Source of the DNA: Arthrobacter bussei
Lineage (GTDB): Bacteria; Actinomycetota; Actinomycetes; Actinomycetales; Micrococcaceae
DNA: 64,000 nucleotides
Direction of reading: 5' to 3'
Assembly (NCBI RefSeq): GCF_009377195.2
Contig: NZ_VJXX01000007.1
Coordinates: 1 to 64,000, forward strand
Position numbers and translations under genes: made by a program. Of the stretch, positions 29,048 through 37,705 are shown piece after piece (position 1 is the first letter of the stretch; each line of letters starts with the position of its first letter). The notes beneath the pieces were generated by a model, which saw nothing but the letters and a program-made list of their open reading frames with translations, was not told the DNA's origin and searched no databases.

Positions 29048-29959
29048 ATGGATTCACTCGCCGCAGCGCCCGGAACAGGGCCGGCGACCTCGCCGTTGCC
29101 CGTCATCCGACCGGTCCGTTCCGCCAGGACCTTCGGTGACCTCCCCACGGACCGCGCGGTGGTCATGGGTATCCTCAACGTCACGCCGGACTCGTTCAGC
29201 GACGGCGGCAGGTTCGCGGGCACCGACGACGCCATCGGTCACGGCCTGCGCATGCACTACGGCGGGACGGACATCATCGATGTCGGAGGTGAGTCGACGC
29301 GTCCGGGAGCCCGGGCTGTGCCGGTCGAGGAGGAACTGCAGCGCGTGCTGCCCGTCATCAGGGGGCTCGTCAAGGCCGGCGCCCTCGTGAGCATCGACAC
29401 CATGCATGCCGAGACGGCCCGCCAGGCCCTCGATGCGGGCGCGTCGATCATCAATGACATCTCGGGCGTCGAGTTCGATCCGGCCATGCCGGCCCTCGTG
29501 GCCGAGCGGGGCGTCCCGTACATCCTGACCCACAGGCGCGGATCCGCGACCACCATGACCTCCCTCGCCGAGTACCACGACGTCGTCGCGGAGGTGGCCG
29601 GGGAACTCGCCGGGCTCCGTGACCGATTCGTGGCGGCCGGCGTGGCCGCCGAGCGCATCATCCTCGACCCCGGCCTGGGGTTCGCGAAGACGGACGAGCA
29701 CAACTGGCTGATCCTGCGCCACCTCGATGCCTTCACGGCACTGGGCCACCGCGTCCTGGTCGGGGCCTCGCGCAAGCGGTTCCTCGGTACCCTGCTCACG
29801 TCGGCGGGCAAGGTCGCGACGCCGGGCGAGCGTGACCACGCCTCGCTCGCCGTCGCCACCCTGGCCGCTGCGTCGGGCGCCTGGGGCGTCCGTGTCCACG
29901 ACCCGGTCACCACGCTCGACGCCGTCAAGGTCGCAGCCGCCGTCGGTCCGCGCCCGTGA
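29048..29959 (+). CDS. folP: Dihydropteroate synthase
   Basis: A 303-residue TIM-barrel enzyme joining p-aminobenzoate to dihydropterin pyrophosphate, the sulfonamide target. The signatures GILNVTPDSFSDGG and DVGGESTRPGA, the TMHAETARQALDAGASIINDISG strand and the C-terminal LVGASRKRFLG are present. It starts 13 nt after folE and overlaps folB by 4 nt. Confidence 0.95.
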   Translation: MDSLAAAPGTGPATSPLPVIRPVRSARTFGDLPTDRAVVMGILNVTPDSFSDGGRFAGTDDAIGHGLRMHYGGTDIIDVGGESTRPGARAVPVEEELQRVLPVIRGLVKAGALVSIDTMHAETARQALDAGASIINDISGVEFDPAMPALVAERGVPYILTHRRGSATTMTSLAEYHDVVAEVAGELAGLRDRFVAAGVAAERIILDPGLGFAKTDEHNWLILRHLDAFTALGHRVLVGASRKRFLGTLLTSAGKVATPGERDHASLAVATLAAASGAWGVRVHDPVTTLDAVKVAAAVGPRP

Positions 29960-30453
29960 GCGAGGGCCCCGGCGCCACGTCCGACGGCGCGTCCCGGTAC
30001 GCGGTCGCCGACGCCGGGGGAACGTCGCCCGGGCAGTCCCTGAGGACCACGTCCGGCTTCGTCCCCGGGCTCGCCGGTTCGCCGTCCGGTGCCCTCGACT
30101 CGGTGGTGCTGCGCGGCATCTCCGCGAACGGCTACCACGGCGTCTTCGACCATGAGCGCCGCGAGGGCCAACCCTTCGTGGTCGACATCGTCCTGCACCT
30201 CGACCTGCAGCCGGCCGGTGCCGGCGACGAGCTGGAGCGGACCGCGCACTACGGCGACCTCGCCGACCTGGTGCACGGGATCATCGGCGGGGAGCCGTTC
30301 GACCTCATCGAGGCGCTGGCGGAGACCATCGCCTCTGCAGTCCTCGCCGCCTTCCCCGTGGCCGCCGTCGACGTGACGGTGCACAAGCCGAAGGCGCCCA
30401 TCGAGGTGCCCTTCGGCGACGTGGCGGTCACGCTGCGCAGGAGCCGGCCGTGA
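29956..30453 (+). CDS. folB: Dihydroneopterin aldolase
   Basis: The enzyme converts dihydroneopterin to hydroxymethyl-dihydropterin. The core begins at about residue 46 (LDSVVLRGISANGYHGVFDHE) and ends with VTVHKPKAPIEVPFGDV. With the GTG at 29956 the protein has 165 residues, about 45 more than usual, the extra N-terminus being Gly/Ser/Ala rich. The GTGA overlap with folP favours this start, but internal GTG codons near 30103 could give a standard-length protein. Confidence 0.9.
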   Translation: MSEGPGATSDGASRYAVADAGGTSPGQSLRTTSGFVPGLAGSPSGALDSVVLRGISANGYHGVFDHERREGQPFVVDIVLHLDLQPAGAGDELERTAHYGDLADLVHGIIGGEPFDLIEALAETIASAVLAAFPVAAVDVTVHKPKAPIEVPFGDVAVTLRRSRP

Positions 30454-30944
30454 GCGGTACCGTGCGCTCCGTGCTCGCGCTCGGCAGCAACCTCGGCGTG
30501 AGCAGCGACACCCTGGTGCTCGCCGTCGCCGACCTCGTCGAACCGGACGACGTGCGGCTGCACGCTGTCTCACCCGTGGTGCGCACCAAGCCGGTGGGTG
30601 GACCGGAGCAGCCGGACTACCTCAACATGGTGATCGAGGTGGAGACGGATCTGGGCCCGTACGAGCTCCTCGCCCACTGCCAGGCGGTGGAGGAGAAGTA
30701 CCACCGCAAGCGCATCGTCCGGTGGGGTCCCCGGACCCTGGACATCGACATCATCACCTACGGTTCGTTGGTCTCGGACGATGAGGTACTGACCATCCCG
30801 CATCCGCGGGCGGCGTCGCGTGCCTTCGTCCTGCAGCCGTGGGCGTGGATGGATGCCGGGGCCCGGCTCGCCGGCCGGCCGGTCGCCGAGCTGGCCGCGG
30901 AGGCGGAGGACCTTGCGGGCCTGGTGCCCTTCGAGGGAGTCTAG
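30450..30944 (+). CDS. folK: Hydroxymethyl-dihydropterin pyrophosphokinase
   Basis: The 164-residue enzyme pyrophosphorylates hydroxymethyl-dihydropterin, supplying FolP. LALGSNLG at the N-terminus and RWGPRTLDIDIITYG match the HPPK signature. It overlaps folB by 4 nt (GTGA). The four folate enzymes are therefore translationally coupled. Confidence 0.95.
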   Translation: MSGTVRSVLALGSNLGVSSDTLVLAVADLVEPDDVRLHAVSPVVRTKPVGGPEQPDYLNMVIEVETDLGPYELLAHCQAVEEKYHRKRIVRWGPRTLDIDIITYGSLVSDDEVLTIPHPRAASRAFVLQPWAWMDAGARLAGRPVAELAAEAEDLAGLVPFEGV

Positions 30945-30950
30945 GACGTT

Positions 30951-31436
30951 GTGAGCACCCTTCGGTTCCGGTGGCTGGCCCTCGTGGGCCTCGTGGCCGG
31001 GCTTGCCGGCTGGCTGGTCAACTGGTTCGCCACCCGCAACGGGTACGGGACGCCGGCCCTGCCGCTGACGTCCCTCGTCACCACGGCGGCGATCATCGCC
31101 ATCACCCTGGTCTTCGGGCGCCGCGTGCTCCGTTGGCGGAACGGCAGGCGGGACCGTCCCCTCGATCCCCTTCTCGCCCTGCGCACCCTGGTGCTCGCGC
31201 AGGCCTGCGCCTACGCAGGTGCCCTCAACCTCGGCTGGCACGCGGGCATCCTCGTGGACCAGGTGGCCCTGGCGTCCGTCCGCTCCACCAGCCTGCCGGT
31301 CTGGGGATCGGTGGCGCTGATGGCGGGCGGGACCGTCATGATTATGGTGGGACTGGTCGTCGAGAACTTCTGCAGGCTGCCGCCCGACGACGACGGCACC
31401 GGGGCTCCGGGCCACACCGAGGGGGAATATGCGTAG
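30951..31436 (+). CDS. DUF3180 membrane protein
   Basis: A 161-residue protein with four predicted transmembrane helices (roughly 9-27, 41-55, 77-95 and 115-138) and an acidic C-terminal tail. It matches the actinobacterial DUF3180 family commonly found behind folK. Function unknown. It starts 6 nt after folK and overlaps the next gene by 8 nt. Confidence 0.8.
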   Translation: MSTLRFRWLALVGLVAGLAGWLVNWFATRNGYGTPALPLTSLVTTAAIIAITLVFGRRVLRWRNGRRDRPLDPLLALRTLVLAQACAYAGALNLGWHAGILVDQVALASVRSTSLPVWGSVALMAGGTVMIMVGLVVENFCRLPPDDDGTGAPGHTEGEYA

Positions 31437-31944
31437 CGAACCGATCGATCCGTCCGGTCTCGAGTGGACGAGGGTGTCCCCGAAGTACCTCAGGGTCCGC
31501 CTGCTCGGCTGGCTCATCGGGTCTCTCGTGTGGATCCTGCTCGCGTCCGTGCCGCTCGTGCTGCGCCTCACCGGTGTCTGGGATTCCTTCCCGCCCGTGT
31601 GGCTCGCCTGGGGCCTTCCGGCCGTGGTGCTGGTCAGCGCCGTCTGGCGCGGGATCCTCCTTCCCCGCCAGGTGCGGGCCATCGGGTACGCGGAGCGCGA
31701 CGACGACCTCCTGGTCCGCCAGGGCGTGTTCTTCCAGCGCACCATGGTGGTGCCCTACGGCCGCATGCAGTACGTCGACGTCGCCGTCGGTCCAATCGAG
31801 CGTGCCTTCGGCATCTGCACGCTGAAGCTCCACACGGCGTCTCCCGCGACGAACGCCTTCATCCCCGGTCTGCCGACCGGGGAGGGTGCCCGGCTGCGCG
31901 AGCAGCTGTCCGCGCGGGGAGAAGCCAGGCTGGCCGGACTGTGA
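31429..31944 (+). CDS. Bacterial PH-domain membrane protein (YdbS-like)
   Basis: A 171-residue protein with two transmembrane helices (about 26-48 and 55-75) followed by one bPH2 domain containing VRQGVFFQRTMVVPYGRMQYVDV and GICTLKLHT. It resembles B. subtilis YdbS, which acts with YdbT. It overlaps both flanking genes, so it is part of the folate-run transcript. Molecular role unknown. Confidence 0.82.
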   Translation: MRSEPIDPSGLEWTRVSPKYLRVRLLGWLIGSLVWILLASVPLVLRLTGVWDSFPPVWLAWGLPAVVLVSAVWRGILLPRQVRAIGYAERDDDLLVRQGVFFQRTMVVPYGRMQYVDVAVGPIERAFGICTLKLHTASPATNAFIPGLPTGEGARLREQLSARGEARLAGL

Positions 31945-33761
31945 CCGCCGGAGCGGTCGTCCCACCGCAGGCGGCGGACGAGTGGCGCCGCGTCCATGTC
32001 ATCTCACCGCTCGTGCGCGGCTGGATCGCGCTCGTGGCGATCCTCTACTTCGCGGGCAGGGACTGGTTCGAGGGCCTCTTCGATGCCGACTCGAGGGGTC
32101 GGGGCCCCCTGCCCGAGGGGGTCGGCCTGCTGCTCGCGGGCGGTGTGGTGCTCGGTGTCGTCGTCGTCATCGCGGCTGTCTTCCTCGTCTCCTGGTACTT
32201 CACCCGCTACCAGGTGACCGCCGAGCACGTGCGGGTGCACTCCGGTGTCGTCTTCCGGCAACAGCGGCAGGCGCGCCTGGACAGGGTCCAGGCCATCGAC
32301 ATCGTGCAGCCGTTCCTCGCCAGGATCTTCGGGCTGGCCGAACTGAAGTTCGAGGTGGCGGACGCGGGGGAGTCGGCCGTCCGGCTCGCCTTCCTCAAGC
32401 TCGACGACGCGAAGAAGCTCCGCGCCACGATCCTCGCCCGGGCAGCGGGTGTCGAGCCGGACCCCGAGCACCCGGAGGAGGTCCCCGAGGCCCCCGAGCG
32501 GGAGGTCGTGGTGAGCCCTCCCGGCCGCGTCGTCGGAGCTGCCCTGCTCTCCGGCACCACGGTCGCGCTCGTGGTGGCGGCGGCCGTCATCATCACCCTC
32601 GGCATCACGTTGGACACGCCCTTCATCGCCACCTCCTTCATCCCGCTGCTGATCGGCGTGGTGGGTGCGTACTGGTCCGCCCTGAGCACCGGCTACAACT
32701 TCCGCGCCGCCACGTCACCGGACGGCATCCGCATGCGCTACGGCCTGCTCGACACGCGTGCCCAGACGGTTCCCCCCGGTCGCGTGCAGGCCCTCGGCAT
32801 CGTGCAGTCCCCGCTGTGGCGCCTGAAGGGGTGGTACCGCGTCACGGTGAATGTCGCCGGCTACGGGGCGTCGGCCTCCAACGAGGGCCAGGCCCGGGCC
32901 ACCCTCCTGCCCGTCGGCACGCGCGACGAGGTCCTGCAGATCCTCGCCCTGGTCCTCCCGGATCCCGGCACCCCGCGGCCCGTCGAGGTGTTCGGTGCCG
33001 GCATGACCGGGCGCGACGGCGGGGAGGGGTTCGTCACGACCCCGCGCCGGGCGCGGTGGCTGGCTCCGCTCGCGTGGCGGCGCAACGGCTTCACCGTGAC
33101 CGGTACGGCTCTGCTGCTGCGCTCCGGTGTGCTGTGGCGCCAGCTCGTCGTGGTGCCGCACGAGCGGACCCAGTCGTTGTCGATCGACCAGGGGCCCGTG
33201 GACCGCCGCGTCCGGGTGGCGAACCTGCAGTTCCAGACGACGCCGGGTCCTGTCAGCCCCCGGGTCCTCCTCGCCGATGCCGATGCGGCCTGGGACCTGT
33301 TCCACGGTCAGTCGGTGCGGGCCGCCGAGGCACGACGCCGCAGCGGTCCGGAGCAGTGGATGAAGCCCGTGAGCCTGCCCGCGGCGCAGACCGTCGACGG
33401 ACCGGACCACCGCATCGAGGTCCGCGCGAATACCGGGCCGGGCGTTTCGGATGCGGCACCGGGGGACTCCGGGCGCGCGTCAGCCGTTCCTCCGTCCGGG
33501 CAGCCCGTCGGCCTCCACGGCGCCGCGGAGGACCTGCCGGTGGATGACGTGGCGACGCGGTCCGCGGTCGTGGACGGTGGCCCCCCGATCACCGCTGGAT
33601 CACCGAGTGGGTTCGTGGTCCCGTCCGGAGCCACCGATGCCGCGGTCGACCGGGCTGCTGCTCCGGAGCAGGCCGCCGTCATGCCCGAGGTTCCCCGGTA
33701 CGAGCCGGCACCGGCGCAGGCGCCCCGGTCGCTCGAGGAGGCGCCCGATGGGCAGCGCTGA
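31941..33761 (+). CDS. Multi-copy bacterial PH-domain membrane protein (YdbT-like)
   Basis: A 606-residue polytopic protein with repeated bPH2 domains: about residues 85-150 (VRVHSGVVFRQQRQARLDRV), 260-330 (GIRMRYGLLDTRAQTVPPGRV) and 385-460 (LLLRSGVLWRQLVVVPHERTQ), each preceded by hydrophobic helices. The last ~130 residues are a Pro/Ala-rich, probably disordered cytoplasmic tail, longer than in B. subtilis YdbT. GTG start by GTGA overlap with the YdbS-like gene. In B. subtilis the pair affects antimicrobial-peptide sensitivity; here function is unknown. Confidence 0.82.
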   Translation: MTAGAVVPPQAADEWRRVHVISPLVRGWIALVAILYFAGRDWFEGLFDADSRGRGPLPEGVGLLLAGGVVLGVVVVIAAVFLVSWYFTRYQVTAEHVRVHSGVVFRQQRQARLDRVQAIDIVQPFLARIFGLAELKFEVADAGESAVRLAFLKLDDAKKLRATILARAAGVEPDPEHPEEVPEAPEREVVVSPPGRVVGAALLSGTTVALVVAAAVIITLGITLDTPFIATSFIPLLIGVVGAYWSALSTGYNFRAATSPDGIRMRYGLLDTRAQTVPPGRVQALGIVQSPLWRLKGWYRVTVNVAGYGASASNEGQARATLLPVGTRDEVLQILALVLPDPGTPRPVEVFGAGMTGRDGGEGFVTTPRRARWLAPLAWRRNGFTVTGTALLLRSGVLWRQLVVVPHERTQSLSIDQGPVDRRVRVANLQFQTTPGPVSPRVLLADADAAWDLFHGQSVRAAEARRRSGPEQWMKPVSLPAAQTVDGPDHRIEVRANTGPGVSDAAPGDSGRASAVPPSGQPVGLHGAAEDLPVDDVATRSAVVDGGPPITAGSPSGFVVPSGATDAAVDRAAAPEQAAVMPEVPRYEPAPAQAPRSLEEAPDGQR

Positions 33762-34689
33762 TGCGTCCCGCCGCCCGGGCAGGCTCGGGGTCGGCGTCGT
33801 CGGCGCCGGCAGGGTGGGGGCCGTCCTCGGTGCTGCACTGCGCTCGGCCGGCCACGCCGTCGTCGGGGTGTCCGCCGTGTCCGAGGCCAGCCGTGAACGC
33901 GCCGAGAACCTGCTGCCGGGCGTACCCGTGCTGGAGGTGCCGGACATCATCGAGCGTGCGGAACTCGTGCTCCTGGCCGTGCCCGACGACGCCCTGGCCC
34001 CGCTGGTCGACGGCCTCGCCCAGCTCGGCGTGTGGCAGGCGGGACAGCTGGTGGTGCACACCTCCGGCCGGTACGGCACTGCGGTGCTCGGCCCGGCACG
34101 TGCCGCCGGGGCCATCCCGCTCGCCATCCACCCCGCCATGACCTTCACCGGGCTCAGCCTCGACCTCGGGCGCCTGCCGGACACCGCGTTCGGCATCACG
34201 GCGCCGTCGGCCGTCCTTCCCATCGCCCAGGCGCTCGTCGTCGAGATGGGGGCGGAACCGGTGGTCATCGAGGAGGAATCGCGGGCGCTGTACCACGCGG
34301 CCCTCGCGCATGCCTCGAACCACCTCGTCACCATCGCGGCCCAGTCCGCACAGCTCCTGGCGGACATCGGTGTGCAGCATCCCGACCGCATGCTCGGTCC
34401 GCTCATGAAGGCCTCGCTCGAGAACGCCCTCTCCGCGGGTGAGGGCGCACTCACCGGTCCGGTGGCGCGCGGTGACGCGGGCACCGTCCGGATCCACCGG
34501 GCTGCCCTCGAGGCGCACGACGCCCCGGACACGCGCCAGGCCTACCTCGGCATGGCCCGTGCCACGGCGCTGCGCGCCCTGGAACGCGGCGTCCTGACCC
34601 CGGCGCAGGGGGATTCGATCCTCGCCGCCCTCGCCGACGACCCCGGGACGGGCGATCCCCCCGATCCTGGGTCGGACACCCGGGACTGA
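33748..34689 (+). CDS. Rossmann-fold DUF2520 protein
   Basis: A 313-residue protein with an N-terminal dinucleotide-binding motif (GVVGAGRVGAVLGAAL) and a C-terminal helical DUF2520 domain (HPAMTFTG, YHAALAHASNHLVTIAAQS), resembling ketopantoate reductase/NADP oxidoreductases. Such genes are typically next to panC, and a role in pantothenate synthesis is often suspected but unproven. It overlaps the YdbT-like gene by 14 nt. Confidence 0.82.
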   Translation: MGSADASRRPGRLGVGVVGAGRVGAVLGAALRSAGHAVVGVSAVSEASRERAENLLPGVPVLEVPDIIERAELVLLAVPDDALAPLVDGLAQLGVWQAGQLVVHTSGRYGTAVLGPARAAGAIPLAIHPAMTFTGLSLDLGRLPDTAFGITAPSAVLPIAQALVVEMGAEPVVIEEESRALYHAALAHASNHLVTIAAQSAQLLADIGVQHPDRMLGPLMKASLENALSAGEGALTGPVARGDAGTVRIHRAALEAHDAPDTRQAYLGMARATALRALERGVLTPAQGDSILAALADDPGTGDPPDPGSDTRD

Positions 34690-34711
34690 CCCGGGACTGA
34701 CCCGGGACCGA
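34679..34711 (+). repeat. 11-bp tandem repeat across a stop codon
   Basis: CCCGGGACTGA occurs at 34679-34689 and 34690-34700, with a one-base variant at 34701-34711. The first copy supplies the TGA stop of the DUF2520 gene; the other copies look like duplicated 3' ends. Confidence 0.85.
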
Positions 34712-34760
34712 CGGGGACCGACCTGACGGCACCGATCCCGGCACGCTTTTCGCGTGATCC

Positions 34761-34784
34761 GACCCCGACCCCGACCCCGACCCC
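34761..34784 (+). repeat. Hexanucleotide repeat (GACCCC)x4
   Basis: Four perfect GACCCC units flanked by GATCC on both sides, inside a 237-bp non-coding gap (34690-34926) that is otherwise low-complexity GACC/GATCC-rich sequence before panC. Confidence 0.85.
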
Positions 34785-34926
34785 GGATCCGTTCCGACGC
34801 CGACCCGGACCCGACGGATCGGTCCGCTCCCGACGGATCCGATCCTCTCGACCAGCCCCCAGCGCTACGCCGACGCCGACGCACCCCGGCCGCACGGCCC
34901 GCGCTCCCCACCCGGAAGGACCCTCC

Positions 34927-35859
34927 ATGACCGTCGACAGCTCTGCCGGCGCAGGCACCGCGCCGCTCCTCGTCTCCACTCCCGCGGACCTCCGAGCCGC
35001 CACGGCCGACCTCCTGGAGCGGGCGCGCGCGCAGCGCCCGGCGGGGCCACGGCCGTCACTCGGCCTCGTGCCCACGATGGGCGGGCTGCACGCCGGACAC
35101 GCGTCCCTCGCCCGCGCCGCACGGGAGGCGAACGACGTCGTGGTCGCCTCCGTGTTCGTGAACCCCCTGCAGTTCGGCGACCCCGCCGATCTCGAGCGGT
35201 ATCCCCGCACCCTCGACGACGACCTCCGCCTCCTCGGCGGGGCCGGCGTCGACATCGTCTTCGCCCCGTCGGTCGCTGACATGTACCCGGGCGGCGAACC
35301 GCTGGTGCGGCTCAGCGCCGGCCGCATGGGGGAGGTCCTCGAGGGTGCCTCCCGTCCCGGCCACTTCGACGGCATGCTGACCGTCGTGTCGAAGCTCCTG
35401 AACCTCGGCCTGCCGGGAACCGCGGCGGAATACCACGCGTACTTCGGCGAGAAGGACGCGCAGCAGCTGGCGATCATCCGCCGCATGGTGCTGGACCTGA
35501 ACTTCCCGGTCGCCATCGAGGGCGTCGCGATCGTACGCGACGACGACGGCCTCGCCCTCTCGAGCCGCAACAGGTTCCTCGGTGCGGAGGAACGCCGGGG
35601 CGCGCTCGTGCTGTCGCGGGTCCTGCACGGCCTCGCCGAGGACGTTCGGAGCGGGTGCACGCCGGACCTCGACGCCGCACGCGCGACGGTGGCCGCCGAG
35701 GCCGAGGTGGACCTGGACTACCTCGAGGCCGTCGATCCGGCGTCGTTCGCCCCCGTGGCGGAGGGCGCCCTGACCGCCGCGCCCGTGCTCGTCGTCGTCG
35801 CCGCCCGCGTCGGCGCCGTCCGCCTCATCGACAACGTGCTCCTGCCTACTGTGGGCTGA
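34927..35859 (+). CDS. panC: Pantothenate synthetase (pantoate-beta-alanine ligase)
   Basis: The 310-residue enzyme condenses pantoate and beta-alanine with [15 protein letters not shown] carries the HxGH adenylate motif, and [11 protein letters not shown]-like [21 protein letters not shown] and [12 protein letters not shown] are all conserved. GGAAGGA precedes the ATG. panD and panB are not in the window. Confidence 0.95.
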   Translation: MTVDSSAGAGTAPLLVSTPADLRAATADLLERARAQRPAGPRPSLGLVPTMGGLHAGHASLARAAREANDVVVASVFVNPLQFGDPADLERYPRTLDDDLRLLGGAGVDIVFAPSVADMYPGGEPLVRLSAGRMGEVLEGASRPGHFDGMLTVVSKLLNLGLPGTAAEYHAYFGEKDAQQLAIIRRMVLDLNFPVAIEGVAIVRDDDGLALSSRNRFLGAEERRGALVLSRVLHGLAEDVRSGCTPDLDAARATVAAEAEVDLDYLEAVDPASFAPVAEGALTAAPVLVVVAARVGAVRLIDNVLLPTVG

Positions 35860-35903
35860 CCCACACCGCCTGTCCCCGGCGCCCGTGCCCTGGCACGGAG
35901 CCG

Positions 35904-35909
35904 TAAACT
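35904..35909 (+). promoter_or_regulatory. -10 element for leaderless lysS
   Basis: TAAACT followed by 8 nt and the GTG start. No Shine-Dalgarno sequence or leader RNA would fit in between. Confidence 0.55.
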
Positions 35910-35917
35910 TGTCTTCC

Positions 35918-37420
35918 GTGACCCCCGACGACACCGCTCCCGCCGACGACCTCAACGAGCAGATGCGCTTCCGCCTGCAGAAGCGGGCCGCGCTGCTCGA
36001 TGCCGGGATGGAGCCCTACCCCGTGAAGCCCGAGCGGACGCACTTGCTGACCGAGATCCGCGAGCGGTTCGCGGACCTCGCGACAGGTGAGTCCAGCGGG
36101 CAGGACGTCGCCGTCGTCGGGCGCGTGGTCTTCATCCGGAACTCCGGCAAGCTGTGCTTCGCGACCCTGCAGGAGGGCAACGGCACGAGGCTCCAGCTCA
36201 TGCTGAGCCTGGCCGAGGTCGGCGCCGACAGCCTCGCCCAGTGGAAGTCCCTCGTGGACCTCGGTGACCACGTGCAGGTGCACGGCGAGGTCATCAGCTC
36301 CCGGCGCGGTGAGCTCTCGGTCATGGCGAAGGCCTGGACCATGGCGTCCAAGGCGCTGCGCCCGCTCCCCACGCTGCACGCAGGACTCAACGAGGAGACG
36401 CGCGTCCGCCAGCGGTACGTCGACCTCATGGTGCGGGAGGAAGCTCGCAGCATGGTGCGCACCCGCGCGGCCATCACCCGGACCCTTCGGGACACCCTCC
36501 ACGCCCACGACTATGTCGAGGTGGAGACGCCGATCCTGCAGCTCGTCCACGGAGGGGCGACCGCCCGGCCCTTCGAGACGCATCTCAATGCCTTCGACCA
36601 GAAGATGACGCTGCGGATCGCCCTGGAGCTGTACCTCAAGCGCGCCGTGGTGGGTGGGATCGACCGCGTCTACGAGATCGGCCGGATCTTCCGCAACGAG
36701 GGGGTCGACTCCACGCACAGTCCGGAATTCACGATGCTCGAGTGCTACGAGGCCTACGCCGACCAGTTCGTCATGGCGGACCGGATGAAGGAGATGATCC
36801 TCGCGTGCGCCGACCTGCTGGGCTCCCGGACCCTCGAGACGTCGAAGGGGACGGTGGAGCTCGACGGTGAGTGGGCGTGGCTCGGCGTCTACCCGGGCCT
36901 GTCCGCAGCGGTGGGTCAGGACGTCACCCCCGACACGGGGCTCGACGAGCTGCGATCCGTCGCCGAGCGTCACGAGGTGTCGCTCGACCCTGCCTGGGGC
37001 GCCGAGAAAGTGGTGCTGGAGCTGTTCTCCGAGATCGTGGAGCCGACCCTGATCCAGCCCACGTTCGTCTACGACTACCCGCCCTCGGCGCAGCCCCTCG
37101 CGCGCCCGCACCGCGAGGACCCCCGGCTCATCGAGGCGTGGGACCTCATCATCGGCGGGATGGAGCGGGGTACGGCCTTCTCCGAGCTCATCGACCCGGT
37201 CGTCCAGCGCCGGCGCCTGACCGAGCAGTCGCGCCAGGCCGCCGCGGGCGACGACGAGGCCATGCAGCTCGACGAGGACTTCCTCCGTGCACTGGAGTAC
37301 GGCGCACCGCCCATGGGAGGTATCGGTCTCGGTATCGACCGCCTCGTCATGCTTTTCACCGACGTCGGAATTCGCGAGTCGATCCTGTTCCCCATTCTCA
37401 AGCCCGAGGCCGGTCAGTAG
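35918..37420 (+). CDS. lysS: Lysyl-tRNA synthetase (class II)
   Basis: A 500-residue class IIb LysRS. An OB-fold anticodon-binding domain (about 40-150) precedes the catalytic domain with motif 2 (FRNEGVDSTHSPEFTMLECY) and motif 3 (GGIGLGIDRLVMLFT). The GTG at 35918 is chosen because a -10 hexamer lies 8 nt before it and the N-terminus TPDDTAPADDLNEQ fits actinobacterial LysRS. Confidence 0.96.
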   Translation: MTPDDTAPADDLNEQMRFRLQKRAALLDAGMEPYPVKPERTHLLTEIRERFADLATGESSGQDVAVVGRVVFIRNSGKLCFATLQEGNGTRLQLMLSLAEVGADSLAQWKSLVDLGDHVQVHGEVISSRRGELSVMAKAWTMASKALRPLPTLHAGLNEETRVRQRYVDLMVREEARSMVRTRAAITRTLRDTLHAHDYVEVETPILQLVHGGATARPFETHLNAFDQKMTLRIALELYLKRAVVGGIDRVYEIGRIFRNEGVDSTHSPEFTMLECYEAYADQFVMADRMKEMILACADLLGSRTLETSKGTVELDGEWAWLGVYPGLSAAVGQDVTPDTGLDELRSVAERHEVSLDPAWGAEKVVLELFSEIVEPTLIQPTFVYDYPPSAQPLARPHREDPRLIEAWDLIIGGMERGTAFSELIDPVVQRRRLTEQSRQAAAGDDEAMQLDEDFLRALEYGAPPMGGIGLGIDRLVMLFTDVGIRESILFPILKPEAGQ

Positions 37421-37422
37421 CC

Positions 37423-37623
37423 GTGGAATATATCGCCGTCCTCCTACCGTCAGTCTGCTTGGCAGTTCTTTTCTACTTCGTGATCAAGGCCATATTCAAT
37501 GTCGACCGCTCCGAGCGTGAGGCCATGGCCCGCGCGGAGGAAATGCAGGACGCCGAGGACGCCCGCGTCGCGGAATCGCGGGAGAAAAAGAATGACGACC
37601 AGGAAATCGACCCCCGCGCGTAA
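37423..37623 (+). CDS. Small single-pass membrane protein
   Basis: A 66-residue protein: one transmembrane helix at about residues 3-24 (YIAVLLPSVCLAVLFYFVIK), then a highly charged Arg/Glu/Asp tail that may be helical. The GTG lies 2 nt after the lysS stop, so it is translated from the lysS transcript. No family recognised. Small proteins of this kind are common behind lysS in related actinobacteria as far as I recall; function unknown. Confidence 0.7.
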   Translation: MEYIAVLLPSVCLAVLFYFVIKAIFNVDRSEREAMARAEEMQDAEDARVAESREKKNDDQEIDPRA

Positions 37624-37632
37624 TCTCTTTCT

Positions 37633-37661
37633 TTGACCTCAATAGATGCGTGGCCCATACT
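37633..37661 (+). promoter_or_regulatory. Housekeeping-type promoter of lsr2
   Basis: TTGACC (37633-37638) and CATACT (37656-37661) are separated by exactly 17 nt, within a locally AT-rich gap. Transcription would start near 37668, giving a ~38-nt leader with AGGAG at 37695-37699. Confidence 0.65.
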
Positions 37662-37705
37662 CTTTCTCGGGGGCATCTCTATCGAGTAACCATTAGGAGA
37701 GCATT

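Noticed and set aside
35860-35917. Lysine riboswitch or T-box upstream of lysS
   Set aside because: Only 58 bp separate panC and lysS, and the -10 hexamer 8 nt before the GTG leaves no leader RNA.
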